Positions 14,679-23,315 are shown, counted from the stretch's first letter. The stretch is 25,938 nucleotides of DNA from Microbacteriaceae bacterium (GCA_947455385.1 CANGNR010000004.1:1-25938); one strand, 5' to 3'. The notes: a model not told the origin generated them from the letters alone. A program made the numbers and translations.

Positions 14679-15605
14679 TTAGTGCAGGTTGCGAAGCTTG
14701 TCGAGCACGAGTTCTAGATCGGCCGGATATTCGCTCTCGAAACTCACTTTTCGACCGGTGGTTGGGTGGGTAAACGACAGCGCGACCGCGTGCAACCACT
14801 GGCGATCGAGGTCCAACTTGGCGGCCATCGAAGGGTCGGCGCCATACATCGTGTCGCCAACGAGCGGGTGCTTGAAGGCGCTGAAGTGAACTCGAATCTG
14901 GTGGGTTCTGCCCGTTTCTAGGATGACCTCGGCGAGGCTCGCGCCTGCGAACACTTCGATGACCTCGTAGTGAGTGACCGACGGCTTGCCATCGGGGCTC
15001 ACCTGAAACTTGAACTCGGCCTTCGGGTGTCGACCTATCGGGGCATCAAAGGTGCCCGCGCTGGGGTCGAGGTGACCCTGAACAAGCGCGTGGTAGGTCT
15101 TGTGCACGGTTCTGTCGCGAAAAGCCTGCTTGAGGCGCGAGTAGGCAATCTCTGTCTTTGCAAGCGTCATTAGCCCGCTGGTGCCGACGTCGAGGCGCTG
15201 AACGATGCCCTGGCGCTCCTGGGCTCCCGAGGTTGCAATCGGCACTCCCATGGCGAGCAGCGCGCCGGGCACGGTCGGGCCATCCCAGCCAACCGATGGA
15301 TGCGATGCCACGCCGGCCGGCTTATCGATGACGATGATGTCGGCATCTTGATAGATGACCTTGAGGTCGTCGACCTCGACGGGCACCACCTCAAGTCGAT
15401 TCTTAGGCTCTGGCAGGATGACCTCGAGCGGCTGATCGCTTAGGCGGTCAGACTTGCCGAGGATGCGCCCGCCCTGGCTGGCCAGACCATCGACGATCAA
15501 CTCTGCGCAGACATTGCGGGACATGCCCAAAAGCTTGGCGATGCCGGCATCGGCGCGCTCGCCTACGAGCGCGTCGGGAACCATCAAGAAGCGAGTCTCG
15601 CTCAT
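14679..15605 (-). CDS. rluD: RluA-family 23S rRNA pseudouridine synthase (RluD-like)
   Basis: This 308-residue enzyme isomerises uridine to pseudouridine in rRNA. An N-terminal S4 RNA-binding domain covers about residues 1-60 (RADAGIAKLLGMSR). The catalytic domain carries the nucleophile Asp139 in QRLDVGTSGL, followed by KTYHALV, GRTHQIRVHF and HPLVGDTMYG. The motif is HRLD in most family members; the catalytic Asp and the Arg are kept here. ATG overlaps the lspA stop by four bases, so the two are translationally coupled. A RluD-like gene beside lspA is the normal arrangement. The exact target uridines cannot be read from sequence. An 87-bp gap with no clear terminator separates it from dnaE. 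Confidence 0.92.
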   Translation of the reverse strand: MSETRFLMVPDALVGERADAGIAKLLGMSRNVCAELIVDGLASQGGRILGKSDRLSDQPLEVILPEPKNRLEVVPVEVDDLKVIYQDADIIVIDKPAGVASHPSVGWDGPTVPGALLAMGVPIATSGAQERQGIVQRLDVGTSGLMTLAKTEIAYSRLKQAFRDRTVHKTYHALVQGHLDPSAGTFDAPIGRHPKAEFKFQVSPDGKPSVTHYEVIEVFAGASLAEVILETGRTHQIRVHFSAFKHPLVGDTMYGADPSMAAKLDLDRQWLHAVALSFTHPTTGRKVSFESEYPADLELVLDKLRNLH

Positions 15606-16144
15606 CGCTTGCCCCCGCGGGAAGAGCGCGCGGCCCCATGAGTCTTGCCGATGCGGTCGCCTCTGAATAAACGGATGATCGTCACAACGGCGACCGTCGA
15701 GATAGCGATGTCGGCGACATTGAAAATCGGAAAATTGAGCGGAATCTGAATGAAGTCAACGACCTGGCCAAAGCCGACTCCCGGTTCGCGGACTAGTCGG
15801 TCAACCAGGTTGCCCAATACCCCGCCGAGAAGAAGCCCAGAGAGCAAGGCCCAAGAGAGCGATTCAATCTTGCGAATGGTCGCGAGAAGCGCGATTGCCG
15901 CCAAAGACGAGACGATGGTGAAGATCCAGGTTTGATCGGCACCGATCGAAAAAGCCGCGCTCTTATTGAAGACCAGCACGAAGTTGACCAGGGGTGGCCA
16001 GAACTCGGTCTGATGATATGGCACCAGTGCGGCAAGGGCCCAGGCCTTAGAGATTTGATCGAGCGCTGCTACCGCGGCGCCAATGGTGATGACGATTAGC
16101 GCGACCAAGCCGCGGCCCGCTCGCCTGTTGCCGGTGCGCGCCAT
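15602..16144 (-). CDS. lspA: Lipoprotein signal peptidase (signal peptidase II)
   Basis: This 180-residue membrane aspartyl protease cleaves the signal peptide from lipidated prolipoproteins such as CtaC. The four-helix layout is visible, with DQISKAWA in helix one, NKSAAFS, GNLVDRL, and the catalytic Asp130 in VVDFI and Asp145 in FNVADIAIS. The tail is short and basic. ATG 16144 starts four bases after the divIVA stop, whose last codons supply an AG-rich but weak Shine-Dalgarno, so it is likely coupled to divIVA. Length is normal for actinobacterial LspA. Confidence 0.96.
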   Translation of the reverse strand: MARTGNRRAGRGLVALIVITIGAAVAALDQISKAWALAALVPYHQTEFWPPLVNFVLVFNKSAAFSIGADQTWIFTIVSSLAAIALLATIRKIESLSWALLSGLLLGGVLGNLVDRLVREPGVGFGQVVDFIQIPLNFPIFNVADIAISTVAVVTIIRLFRGDRIGKTHGAARSSRGGKR

Positions 16145-16148
16145 AAGG

Positions 16149-16832
16149 CTAGACAGTAAAGCCGTAGCCGGTTGCCGAAGGCGGTAGCGAGATTTCGCCG
16201 GTGGTGATTGCGTTGAAACCGCTCGGCTGGTCTCCGAAGTGCTGCTCGGATGCAGCGAGGTCGCTCAGCTGGCTCTCGATGAAGGTCTTGAGTTTGATGC
16301 GGTACTCACGCTCAAATGACTTGAGCTGCTGAATCTCGTTCTCGATGATTGCCTTCTCTTGCGAGAGACGAATCACGTCTGCGCGGTGCGATGCCTCTGC
16401 CTCGCGAATGAGTCGGGCGGCAGCGGTGTGGCCCTCTTGGATGAGCTGATCGCGTTTCTCGAGACCCTCGCGGACGTGCTCATCGTGCAGCTTGCGGGCC
16501 AACTGAAGCAGGTTGTTGGTGTTGCTCGAGTCGAGCATGACAGGGTCTTGCATTGCGACCGGAAAGTTGCTGGCAGGGTCAACCACGCTGGCTGCCGAGA
16601 CGGCGGGGGTGGTGATCTGCTCGACCAGCCCAGCGCCCGAGCGCTGGAGCTCTGCGATGCGAGCCTCGCTGGCCAATAGTCGCTGGCGTAGCTCGTCGTT
16701 GTCGGCGGTGACGCGGCGGAACTCAACGACTACCTGGTCGAGAAAGTCATCGACCTCGTCTTGGTCATAACCCTCGCGAAACTTTGTAGGTTGAAACCGC
16801 TTGCTAACGATGTCTTCGGGAGTCAGGGTCAT
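16149..16832 (-). CDS. divIVA: DivIVA/Wag31 polar growth protein
   Basis: This 227-residue coiled-coil protein gathers at negatively curved membrane and directs polar cell-wall growth in Actinobacteria. The N-terminal membrane/dimer domain is clear: TPEDIVSKRFQPTKFREGYD, then QDEVDDFLDQVVVEF. A first coiled coil follows (to about residue 65), then a low-complexity linker, then a long coiled coil from about 105 to 190 with repeated Glu/Lys/Arg/Leu. An AGAGGTG Shine-Dalgarno precedes the ATG. The 102-bp gap upstream holds TAACCT (16880-16885 on the minus strand), a possible -10 about 48 bases before the start, so divIVA may have its own promoter as well as read-through from yggT. Confidence 0.95.
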   Translation of the reverse strand: MTLTPEDIVSKRFQPTKFREGYDQDEVDDFLDQVVVEFRRVTADNDELRQRLLASEARIAELQRSGAGLVEQITTPAVSAASVVDPASNFPVAMQDPVMLDSSNTNNLLQLARKLHDEHVREGLEKRDQLIQEGHTAAARLIREAEASHRADVIRLSQEKAIIENEIQQLKSFEREYRIKLKTFIESQLSDLAASEQHFGDQPSGFNAITTGEISLPPSATGYGFTV

Positions 16833-16934
16833 GTTTCACCTCTTCTAAGCTCACGCGCGGTTCTATTTGCGCTTTGCCTAGGTTACCCTAATCCGCGCAT
16901 CCAGCGGCTTTCATGCACAGGGATGCCGTGAAAC

Positions 16935-17219
16935 CTAGATAGAAAGAGCGAGGCCCCGCAGAAACATCACCAGAAACAAAAGCAGAGTCCACGAGAAGTC
17001 GAGCAGGATTCCGCCAGCGCGAATCGGTTTGATGATGCGGCGAATCTGCTTGAGTGGCCAGTCGGTAAGCAGATAAACGGTCGAGCCGAGGGCTAGCCCC
17101 AGACCTCGAGGTCGCCAGGATGGTTTGACTTGACGCGCAAGGTCGAGAATCAGTCGCGCAATCAGCGCGTAAAAATAAAGATTTAGCGCCCAATAGAGGG
17201 CAAGGCCAAAGTAAAGCAA
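16935..17219 (-). CDS. YggT-family membrane protein
   Basis: This 94-residue protein has two to three hydrophobic segments (about 4-24, 40-51 and 72-91) and the YggT pattern: YALIARLILDLARQV, VYLLTDWPLKQIRRIIKPI and GGILLDFSWTLLLF. The family commonly sits between sepF and divIVA, exactly as here, and is thought to act in membrane or division processes; its molecular role is not known. The start is TTG at 17219: a stop codon lies two codons upstream and there is no ATG or GTG early in the frame. It begins 26 bases after sepF. Confidence 0.9.
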   Translation of the reverse strand: MLYFGLALYWALNLYFYALIARLILDLARQVKPSWRPRGLGLALGSTVYLLTDWPLKQIRRIIKPIRAGGILLDFSWTLLLFLVMFLRGLALSI

Positions 17220-17245
17220 CGGCTACACCGATGCCGAATCGCCGA

Positions 17246-17677
17246 TTACGGGCGGGTCAGCAGCTCGTCAGAGAACTCGGTTGCGCTCTCTTCTTCGTCG
17301 GTGATGGCGACGTGGTTTGGAGTCAGCAGGAACACCTTTGGGGTGACGCGCTTTAGGTGGCCATCCAAGCCCCACTGCAAACCGAGCAAGAAGTCGAGGT
17401 AGCGGCGAGCGTCTGCCTCAGAAACCTGAGCGAGGTTCACGATTACCGGAAGTCCGTCGCGGAACGAGATCGCGATGTCGCGTGCCTCGTTGTAGGAGCT
17501 TGGCTCGAAGGTGCTGATCTCAGTCATCGCGGCATTGTTGCTGCGGCGTGCGGTCAGCGAGGTGACGCGTGGAGCGCGGCCCTGCGATGCTGGAGCGGCT
17601 GAAGTTGGAAAAGAAAAGTCAGACGAGCCTTCGCCCATGCCGAGAAAATCTTTTGCACCCTGAAAAATGCCTGCCAT
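17246..17677 (-). CDS. sepF: Cell division protein SepF
   Basis: This 143-residue protein links FtsZ filaments to the membrane; in Actinobacteria, which mostly lack FtsA, it is a main anchor. The N-terminus MAGIFQGAKDFLG can form the amphipathic membrane-binding helix. A Ser/Ala/Pro-rich linker covers about 17-48. The folded C-terminal domain has FEPSSYNEARDIAISFRDG, PVIVNLAQV and ARRYLDFLLGL, then KVFLLTPNHV. A strong AAGGAGG precedes ATG. It lies 38 bp after yggS. Confidence 0.95.
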   Translation of the reverse strand: MAGIFQGAKDFLGMGEGSSDFSFPTSAAPASQGRAPRVTSLTARRSNNAAMTEISTFEPSSYNEARDIAISFRDGLPVIVNLAQVSEADARRYLDFLLGLQWGLDGHLKRVTPKVFLLTPNHVAITDEEESATEFSDELLTRP

Positions 17678-17715
17678 AGTGTCCTCCTTGGATTACCTAC
17701 CTCAAAAGGATATGG

Positions 17716-18402
17716 CTAAACCGGCCGGCTTCCCGTGATTGCTGTGCCTATGCGCAAGTGTGTCGCACCATAAGAAATGGCGAGTTCGAAGTCGCCAGAC
17801 ATGCCAGCAGACACGAACCTTGCCGACGGAACTACGGTTTGCAACTGCTGGCTCGCCTCGGCCACGAGTCCAAAGTCGCGCTCTTCTTGACCATCGAGCG
17901 ATGCAACGGCCATTACGCCGATGGGCTTGACTCCTGGCGATGCCGCAGCCGCCTCGGCAAATGCCAAAAGGTTTTCTGGTGCGATACCGCCGCGCTCGGG
18001 ATCATCCGTGAGATTCAACTGGATGAAGACCTCGACCTCGATGCCGCGGTTAGACGCAACCTTTGAGATTTCGCGCAGCAGCGACTCGCGATCTAACGAG
18101 TGCACTGTTGATGCGTAGTTGAGCACCGACTTGACCTTGTTTGTCTGAAGCTGGCCAACGAAGTGCCAGTTGGCAAGCCCAGGGCGTTCGATGGCAACCT
18201 CGGCCGCCTTTGGTGCGGCCTCTTGGTCGCGATTTTCGCCGAAGTCCCGCTGCCCTAGGTCGACGAGGTTGACCACGAGCTGCGCCGGGTGATTCTTGCT
18301 AACCACGACTAGCGTGATCTCGTTGCGCAAACGATTGGCCTGCCGAGCGGCATCCTGGATTTTCGTCTCGATGGCGGCAAGCCGCTCAGCGAGCGTAGCC
18401 AT
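17716..18402 (-). CDS. PLP homeostasis protein, YggS/PROSC family
   Basis: This 228-residue protein has the alanine-racemase-like TIM barrel that binds pyridoxal phosphate but lacks the second domain of true racemases. The PLP Lys36 is in VVVSKNHPA. Other family segments are FGENRDQEA, WHFVGQLQTNK, VHSLDRESL, IQLNLTDDPERGG and MSGDFELAI near the end with the RIGTAITG phosphate-binding turn. Members regulate free PLP levels. ATG is two bases after the ftsZ stop, so it is translated with ftsZ; this neighbour pair is conserved across many bacteria. Confidence 0.94.
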   Translation of the reverse strand: MATLAERLAAIETKIQDAARQANRLRNEITLVVVSKNHPAQLVVNLVDLGQRDFGENRDQEAAPKAAEVAIERPGLANWHFVGQLQTNKVKSVLNYASTVHSLDRESLLREISKVASNRGIEVEVFIQLNLTDDPERGGIAPENLLAFAEAAAASPGVKPIGVMAVASLDGQEERDFGLVAEASQQLQTVVPSARFVSAGMSGDFELAISYGATHLRIGTAITGSRPV

Positions 18403-18404
18403 GG

Positions 18405-19619
18405 CTACTTGAGAAAGTCTGGGATGTCGAGGTCGTCACCAAACGTGCCGTCTGAAGACTGCGCACGCGAGAAGACTGGTTCGGCCTCGGCCACTACTGG
18501 CAGAGCCGATGTGGCGGGCTCAGCCTCTTCGACCGCGGCAACCGGGGCTGCGACGCTGTTGAACAGCGTTGCGGCTGGCTCAACTGGAATCGCTGCTGCT
18601 GGCGCCTCTGGAGTCGACTGAACCAGTGGGTTGACGATCTGCTGGTAGGTCGCTGCTGGGCGGCGCTTTGGCTCGCCACCGTCGAAACCTGCTGCGATAA
18701 CGGTGATGCGAACCTCGTCGCCGAGACGGTCGTCGATCGTGGTACCGAAGATGATCTGAGCCTGAGGGCTGACTGCCTCTTGAATGAGCTTGGCGGCCTG
18801 GTCAACCTCGTGCAGGCCGAGGTTCGATGCGCCCTGGATCGAGAGCAGCACTCCGTGTGCACCGTCGATCGATGCCTCGAGCAACGGGCTTGCGATTGCG
18901 ATCTCGGCGGCCTTGATGGCGCGGTCCTCACCCTTGGCCGAACCGATGCCCATGATGGCCGAGCCGGCTCCCTGCATGATCGACTTGACGTCGTTGAAGT
19001 CGAGGTTGATCAGACCTGGGTTGGTGATCAGGTCGGTGATTCCCTGAACACCGGCCTTGAGAACGTCATCCGCGGTGAAGAATGCTTCGACCAGGCTGAC
19101 CTGCTTGTTGGCGATGTCGAGAAGGCGCTGGTTTGGCACCACGATGAGGGTGTCGACCTCTTGGCGCAGAGCTTCGATGCCCTGCTCGGCCTGCTGGGCG
19201 CGGCGCTTGCCCTCGAAGTCGAACGGACGGGTGACCACACCGACGGTCAGGGCGCCGAGGCCCTTGGCGATGCGGGCAACGATTGGTGCGCCACCGGTTC
19301 CGGTGCCACCGCCCTCGCCTGCGGTGATGAAGACCATGTCTGCACCCTTGAGGGCGTTGGCGATGTCTGCCTCGTGGTCTTCTGCTCCGCGACGGCCGAC
19401 CTCTGGGTCGGCACCTGCGCCGAGGCCGCGGGTTAGCTCAGAACCGATCGGGAGCTTGACGTCTGCCTCGCTGACGAGCAGCTGCTGGGCATCGGTGTTG
19501 ATCGCGATGAATTCGACACCGCGAAGTCCGCTCTCGATCATGCGGTTGATGGCGTTCACGCCACCGCCGCCGACACCGACGACCTTGATGACCGCTAGAT
19601 AGTTCTGGTTGAGTCCCAC
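18405..19619 (-). CDS. ftsZ: Cell division protein FtsZ
   Basis: This 404-residue tubulin homologue forms the division ring. GTP-binding segments are VVGVGGGGVNAINRM at 13-27 and the tubulin signature GEGGGTGTGGAP at 101-112; the T7 catalytic loop lies in LINLDFNDVKSIM. The C-terminal linker after about 315 is Ala/Pro/Val-rich, and the last residues DDLDIPDFLK are the conserved partner-binding peptide used by SepF. The start is GTG with AGGAGG six bases upstream. A 153-bp gap precedes it, which supports an independent promoter. Confidence 0.98.
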   Translation of the reverse strand: MGLNQNYLAVIKVVGVGGGGVNAINRMIESGLRGVEFIAINTDAQQLLVSEADVKLPIGSELTRGLGAGADPEVGRRGAEDHEADIANALKGADMVFITAGEGGGTGTGGAPIVARIAKGLGALTVGVVTRPFDFEGKRRAQQAEQGIEALRQEVDTLIVVPNQRLLDIANKQVSLVEAFFTADDVLKAGVQGITDLITNPGLINLDFNDVKSIMQGAGSAIMGIGSAKGEDRAIKAAEIAIASPLLEASIDGAHGVLLSIQGASNLGLHEVDQAAKLIQEAVSPQAQIIFGTTIDDRLGDEVRITVIAAGFDGGEPKRRPAATYQQIVNPLVQSTPEAPAAAIPVEPAATLFNSVAAPVAAVEEAEPATSALPVVAEAEPVFSRAQSSDGTFGDDLDIPDFLK

Positions 19620-19772
19620 GCTGTTCCTCCTGCGCCGAATAATGCCTGGGTCCTAAAGCTTCAACCTTGAGTTAAGCCTTAGGGTGCGGCTTTTTTAGGT
19701 ATCCGCGCCTAGAAAGTACGTGAAGAATTGGCCGAGCCCGTGAAGGCTGTCGGGCGTGTCGCGAAGCAGTTT
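19620..19772 (-). promoter_or_regulatory. Untranslated region between ftsQ and ftsZ, probable ftsZ promoter
   Basis: This is the longest non-coding gap in the window. The best promoter-like pair is TTGAAG (19659-19664) with TATTCG (19636-19641), spacer 17; the -10 is poor, so this is weak. A short stem AAGCC/GGCTT (19674-19692) is followed by a T-run only on the + strand, where no gene needs it. Known actinobacterial ftsZ genes carry their own promoters here. Confidence 0.35.
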
Positions 19773-20765
19773 CTATTGGCGAACGACGGGAGCCGTTGGC
19801 GACGAAACGTCGATCACGCTGGCATTGCCCGTGTTGTTTGCGAGCAGGGCCGAGAGGTCGCGCGACTTGAGAATCGAGTTCGAAGAATCGCCCCAAATAA
19901 TCTTTCGCGACGAATAGCCACGCAGGGTGATGACGACGTTGTCTTTGGTCTTGGCCTCGATCGTGTTAACCTTCGGCAGAAGCGTCGTCGGCAGAGCCAT
20001 GAGCACGTCGATGGCCTCGCTGAAGTTAGCGCTGTCGCTCGGATTTCCCTGAATCACGATGGTCGGATAAGCCAAAAGATTGTTTGCCTTGCCCAACTGG
20101 ATGCCAGCCGGGTCATACAGGTAGCTGTTGCCGCCAATCTTGACGATGGCGATCGGTTGACGCTCGACGATGCGCACCTCGAGGGTGTGCGGCGGAATCG
20201 AAACTACGGCGAAAGACTGAATCAGCCGAAACGGCTTGAGCAGGTTAGAGATCTCATCGCTCGAGACCTGCGGCAGAGGTTTGTTGAGCTCGCCCTTGAG
20301 TGCCTTCTGGATGGCTGTCTTGGGGATTCGGTCGGTGCCAGAAACGACGATGCGTTGCACGGCGAGCAAAGGCGAATAGGTTGCGATCAAGATCGTTGAG
20401 CCGAGCAACGCGACCACGCCGATGGTCAGGCCAGCAAACCAGCGGCGCTGGCGCACGGTTGAGGTGAAGCGTCTTGCCTCGCGGCGCCGCTGCCTGGCCG
20501 CGGCGCGGTCGGCCTTGCGCACGGCAACGGCGTCTGAGAGCACACTGGCCTTGCCGGGTTTGGTTGCCCTGACAGGCTTCGGTGCCTTTGCTACCTTTGG
20601 CGCCTTGGCTGCCTTTGGCACCTTGGTGGGCTTGATGACCTTGGCAGGCTCTGCGGGTGCGGCTGGTCTCGCGGTCTTCACTGGCTCGGAAGGTTTCACC
20701 TGGCGCTCGATCTTTCGCGCGGGGCGAAGGGTGTTCTTCGCCAGGCGTCCGTCTGGTCTCTTCAC
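19773..20765 (-). CDS. ftsQ: Cell division protein FtsQ/DivIB with a repetitive basic tail
   Basis: This 330-residue bitopic division protein has a cytoplasmic tail of about 105 residues, one helix at about 110-130, an external POTRA domain beginning LAVQRIVVSGTDRIPKTAI, and a beta domain with IVERQPIAIVK. Its partners are FtsB/FtsL and FtsW/FtsI. The start GTG at 20765 overlaps the murC stop by one base (TAGTG); this is better than a frame 22 codons longer that runs into murC. Residues 40-72 are Lys/Ala/Pro repeats and 84-109 are Arg-rich. Overall similarity is low, as usual for FtsQ, so position between murC and ftsZ is part of the evidence. Confidence 0.9.
   Translation of the reverse strand: MKRPDGRLAKNTLRPARKIERQVKPSEPVKTARPAAPAEPAKVIKPTKVPKAAKAPKVAKAPKPVRATKPGKASVLSDAVAVRKADRAAARQRRREARRFTSTVRQRRWFAGLTIGVVALLGSTILIATYSPLLAVQRIVVSGTDRIPKTAIQKALKGELNKPLPQVSSDEISNLLKPFRLIQSFAVVSIPPHTLEVRIVERQPIAIVKIGGNSYLYDPAGIQLGKANNLLAYPTIVIQGNPSDSANFSEAIDVLMALPTTLLPKVNTIEAKTKDNVVITLRGYSSRKIIWGDSSNSILKSRDLSALLANNTGNASVIDVSSPTAPVVRQ
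20550..20648 (-). repeat. Imperfect Lys/Ala/Pro coding repeats in ftsQ
   Basis: On the minus strand short units of the type AAGGCNCCAAAGG recur, coding AKAPK, PKVAKAPK and KPTKVPK. They fall in the cytoplasmic tail of FtsQ (residues about 40-72) and look like slippage-driven low-complexity sequence with later divergence. Confidence 0.55.
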
Positions 20766-22168
20766 TACTTGGCCTCCGCCGGACCAAGGGCCTCGAGCAG
20801 TGCTGGCACCATGCGATAGACGTCGCCGCAACCCATGGTGATGATGAAGTCGCCCTCGCGAGCAAGTTTGGCGGCCACGGCTGGGGCGTCATCCCAGTTT
20901 GGAACGTAGTGAACGTGCGAGGCGTCTTCGAATGAGTCGCTCACCAGCTGACCGGTGACGCCGGGCTCAGGATCTTCGCGAGCCGCGTAGATGTCGAGGA
21001 CCACGGTCTCGTCGCTCCCCTGCTCTAGTTCGCGCGCAAACCAGTCGTGCATCATGCGGGTGCGACTGTAGAGGTGAGGCTGAAACACGGTGATGAGGCG
21101 ACCGCTGCCAACCACCGCACGCGCGGCCTTGAGCGCCGCCGCCACTTCGGTTGGGTGGTGCGCAAAGTCATCGAACACGCTCACGCCGCGGCGCTCTCCG
21201 TGCAGCTCGAAGCGGCGCTCGGTGCCGCCGAAGGTGGCGATGGCGGCTAGTGACTCGGCCGCATCATGCCCGAGGCCAACGAGTACGCCGAGGGCGCCCG
21301 CTGCGTTGATCGCGTTGTGCTCCCCCGGAATCGAAAGTTCTGCGCTAAGGGTTTGACCGGCGAACTGCACCGAAAAACTCACCCGTGGGCCGCTGGCGTC
21401 GATGCTGACCAGGCGAACATCGGCCTCTGTTCCGCGACCGAATCGAATGACCTTCTTGCCGTCGAGGCGATCGGCCACGCGTGCAGCCCCGGCGTCATCC
21501 GAGCTGATCACCACGAACTCTTTGGCGCCGCTGGCGAACTTTACGAATTCGCCCTCGAAGGCCTCAAGAGAGCCGTAGTGGTCGAGGTGGTCGGGATCCA
21601 CGTTGGTGATCAGAGCGACGGCGGTGTCGTAGTGCAAGAACGAGCCGTCAGACTCGTCGGCCTCGATTACGAAAAGGTCGTCGGTGCCGGCTGCAGAACT
21701 CGAGTTGAGCGCGGCAATCACACCGCCGTTGACGAAGCTCGGGTTTACGCCAAGCTTCAGCAGGGCGGTAATCACCATGCCCGTGCTGGTGGTCTTGCCG
21801 TGCGCGCCGGCAACCGCAACCAGACGGTGCTTGGTGGTCAGATAAGCGAGGGCCTGCGATCGGTGAATCACCGGAATGCCGCGTTCCTTTGCGAGCAAGT
21901 ATTCGGGGTTGGTTGGCCAGAGGGCGCTGGTCACCACAACGGTGTCTGGGTTTCCGAGGTGTTCGGCGGCGTGCCCGATGTGAATCTCGGCGCCCAGTTC
22001 GCGCAACGCAGCGACGTTCGAGGTGTCGCGCAGGTCGCTGCCGGTTACCTTGTGGCCCATGCCGATGAGAATTCGCGCGATGCCACTCATCCCAGATCCG
22101 CCGATGCCAACGAAGTGCGCGGTGCCTAGGTCGGCAGGCACCGGTTGGCTGAAGTCGGGTTTGATCAT
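20765..22168 (-). CDS. murC: UDP-N-acetylmuramate--L-alanine ligase
   Basis: This 467-residue ATP-dependent ligase adds L-Ala to UDP-MurNAc, the first peptide step of peptidoglycan synthesis. The N-terminal Rossmann domain carries FVGIGGSGMSGIA at 19-31. The P-loop AGAHGKTTSTG is at 120-130. The central domain has VIEADESDGSF and NVDPDHLDHYG, and the C-terminal domain has DDFAHHPTEV and FQPHLYSRT. Length is normal. AGAGGG precedes the ATG at good spacing. It lies 52 bases after murG and overlaps ftsQ by one base. Confidence 0.97.
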   Translation of the reverse strand: MIKPDFSQPVPADLGTAHFVGIGGSGMSGIARILIGMGHKVTGSDLRDTSNVAALRELGAEIHIGHAAEHLGNPDTVVVTSALWPTNPEYLLAKERGIPVIHRSQALAYLTTKHRLVAVAGAHGKTTSTGMVITALLKLGVNPSFVNGGVIAALNSSSAAGTDDLFVIEADESDGSFLHYDTAVALITNVDPDHLDHYGSLEAFEGEFVKFASGAKEFVVISSDDAGAARVADRLDGKKVIRFGRGTEADVRLVSIDASGPRVSFSVQFAGQTLSAELSIPGEHNAINAAGALGVLVGLGHDAAESLAAIATFGGTERRFELHGERRGVSVFDDFAHHPTEVAAALKAARAVVGSGRLITVFQPHLYSRTRMMHDWFARELEQGSDETVVLDIYAAREDPEPGVTGQLVSDSFEDASHVHYVPNWDDAPAVAAKLAREGDFIITMGCGDVYRMVPALLEALGPAEAK

Positions 22169-22220
22169 TGTTGCCCTCTGATGTCGAGAATTGCGCTCTG
22201 AAGAAGATTAAGCCGTGCGG

Positions 22221-23315
22221 CTACTGGCGCTCTGCTAACACGCCACGAACCAAGCGATACAGTCGCTCGGAGGCATCGCCGATGCCATTCGACTTGGCCT
22301 TCTTCGCCATCTCGGCAAGGGCACGGTGGTTCGAAATCAGCGGAACCAGCGTCGATGAAATCCATTCGGCGTTGAGGTCTTTATCATCAACCAGGATGCC
22401 TCCCCCGGCCGCCACCAACGACTCGACGTTGAATCGTTGTTCGCCATTGCCCACGGGATAAGGCACATAGGCGGCAGGAAGCCCAACCGCGGCAAATTCG
22501 CTGACCGTTGATGCGCCAGCGCGCGAGAGGGCAAACGAGGCGCAGGCGATCGCCAGATCCATTCGATCGCAGTATGCGATTCGTTTGAAACCCGGCTCGT
22601 CGAGCAGTGGCAGCTCAGACTTTTCGCCCACGATGTGCAAGACCTGGATGCCGGCCGCGACCAGCACGTTTCTCGAGGCATCCACGGCATTGTTGATGCT
22701 TCTGGCACCTAGCGAGCCGCCAGTCACCAACAGGATGGGCTGATCGGTGCTCAGGCCGAAGTGAGCGGCAGCGGTTGAGTCTTTGGGCGCTGCGAGCAGG
22801 GCTTCGATCTCTGGTCGCAGCGGCATGCCGGTGTGCGCGGGCTTGCCCCCGCCGGGCGACGCAAGCTTGTTGTTCGAGAAAGCCACGGCTACCGCACTCG
22901 CGCGCCGGGCGCCCAAACGGTTGGCGAAGCCGGGCAAGGCGTTGGCCTCATGAATCACGAGCGCAACCTTTGACCTACTCGCCGCAAGATACGCTGGCGC
23001 GCTGGCGTACCCGCCAAAGCCAACGACCACGTCAATTTTGTGCTGCCTGATCATGGCCTGCACGCTGCGCACGGCGGCGTTTAGTGCGAACGGAAACTTC
23101 AGGGCGTATGCCGATGGCTTGCGAGGCAACGGAAGCTTTGGCACAGTCAGGAGCTCGTAGCCGCGCTCTGGCACCAGCCTGTTTTCGAGGCCTTCCGGAG
23201 TGCCGAGGGCAAAGATTTTGGCGTCTGGTTCGTGCTGGCGAATCTTGTCGGCTAGGGCCAAGAGCGGATTCACGTGCCCAGCTGTTCCGCCGCCGGCAAG
23301 CAGGTAGTTGGTCAT
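22221..23315 (-). CDS. murG: UDP-GlcNAc:lipid I N-acetylglucosaminyltransferase
   Basis: This 364-residue GT28 enzyme turns lipid I into lipid II on the inner membrane face. The N-terminal glycine-rich loop is LLAGGGTAGHVNP; GFGGYASAPAYLAA and the membrane-facing HEANALPGFANR segment follow. The C-terminal UDP-GlcNAc site has VTGGSLGARSIN, SRAGASTVSEFAAVGLP and PYPVGNGEQRFN. The ATG overlaps the ftsW stop by four bases, so translation is coupled. Position between ftsW and murC is the normal dcw order. Confidence 0.97.
   Translation of the reverse strand: MTNYLLAGGGTAGHVNPLLALADKIRQHEPDAKIFALGTPEGLENRLVPERGYELLTVPKLPLPRKPSAYALKFPFALNAAVRSVQAMIRQHKIDVVVGFGGYASAPAYLAASRSKVALVIHEANALPGFANRLGARRASAVAVAFSNNKLASPGGGKPAHTGMPLRPEIEALLAAPKDSTAAAHFGLSTDQPILLVTGGSLGARSINNAVDASRNVLVAAGIQVLHIVGEKSELPLLDEPGFKRIAYCDRMDLAIACASFALSRAGASTVSEFAAVGLPAAYVPYPVGNGEQRFNVESLVAAGGGILVDDKDLNAEWISSTLVPLISNHRALAEMAKKAKSNGIGDASERLYRLVRGVLAERQ

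Noticed and set aside
19728..20399. A 223-codon + strand frame across the ftsQ end and the ftsQ-ftsZ gap
   Set aside because: Most of it is antisense to ftsQ, it has no Shine-Dalgarno, and the product resembles no family I know.
21266..22129. A 287-codon open frame on the + strand
   Set aside because: It lies wholly inside murC on the opposite strand, has no recognisable domain, and shows the same antisense pattern as other shadows.
22169..22220. A terminator between murG and murC
   Set aside because: AGCC-GCAC-GGCT is only a four-base stem without a T-run, and murC follows closely with a good Shine-Dalgarno.
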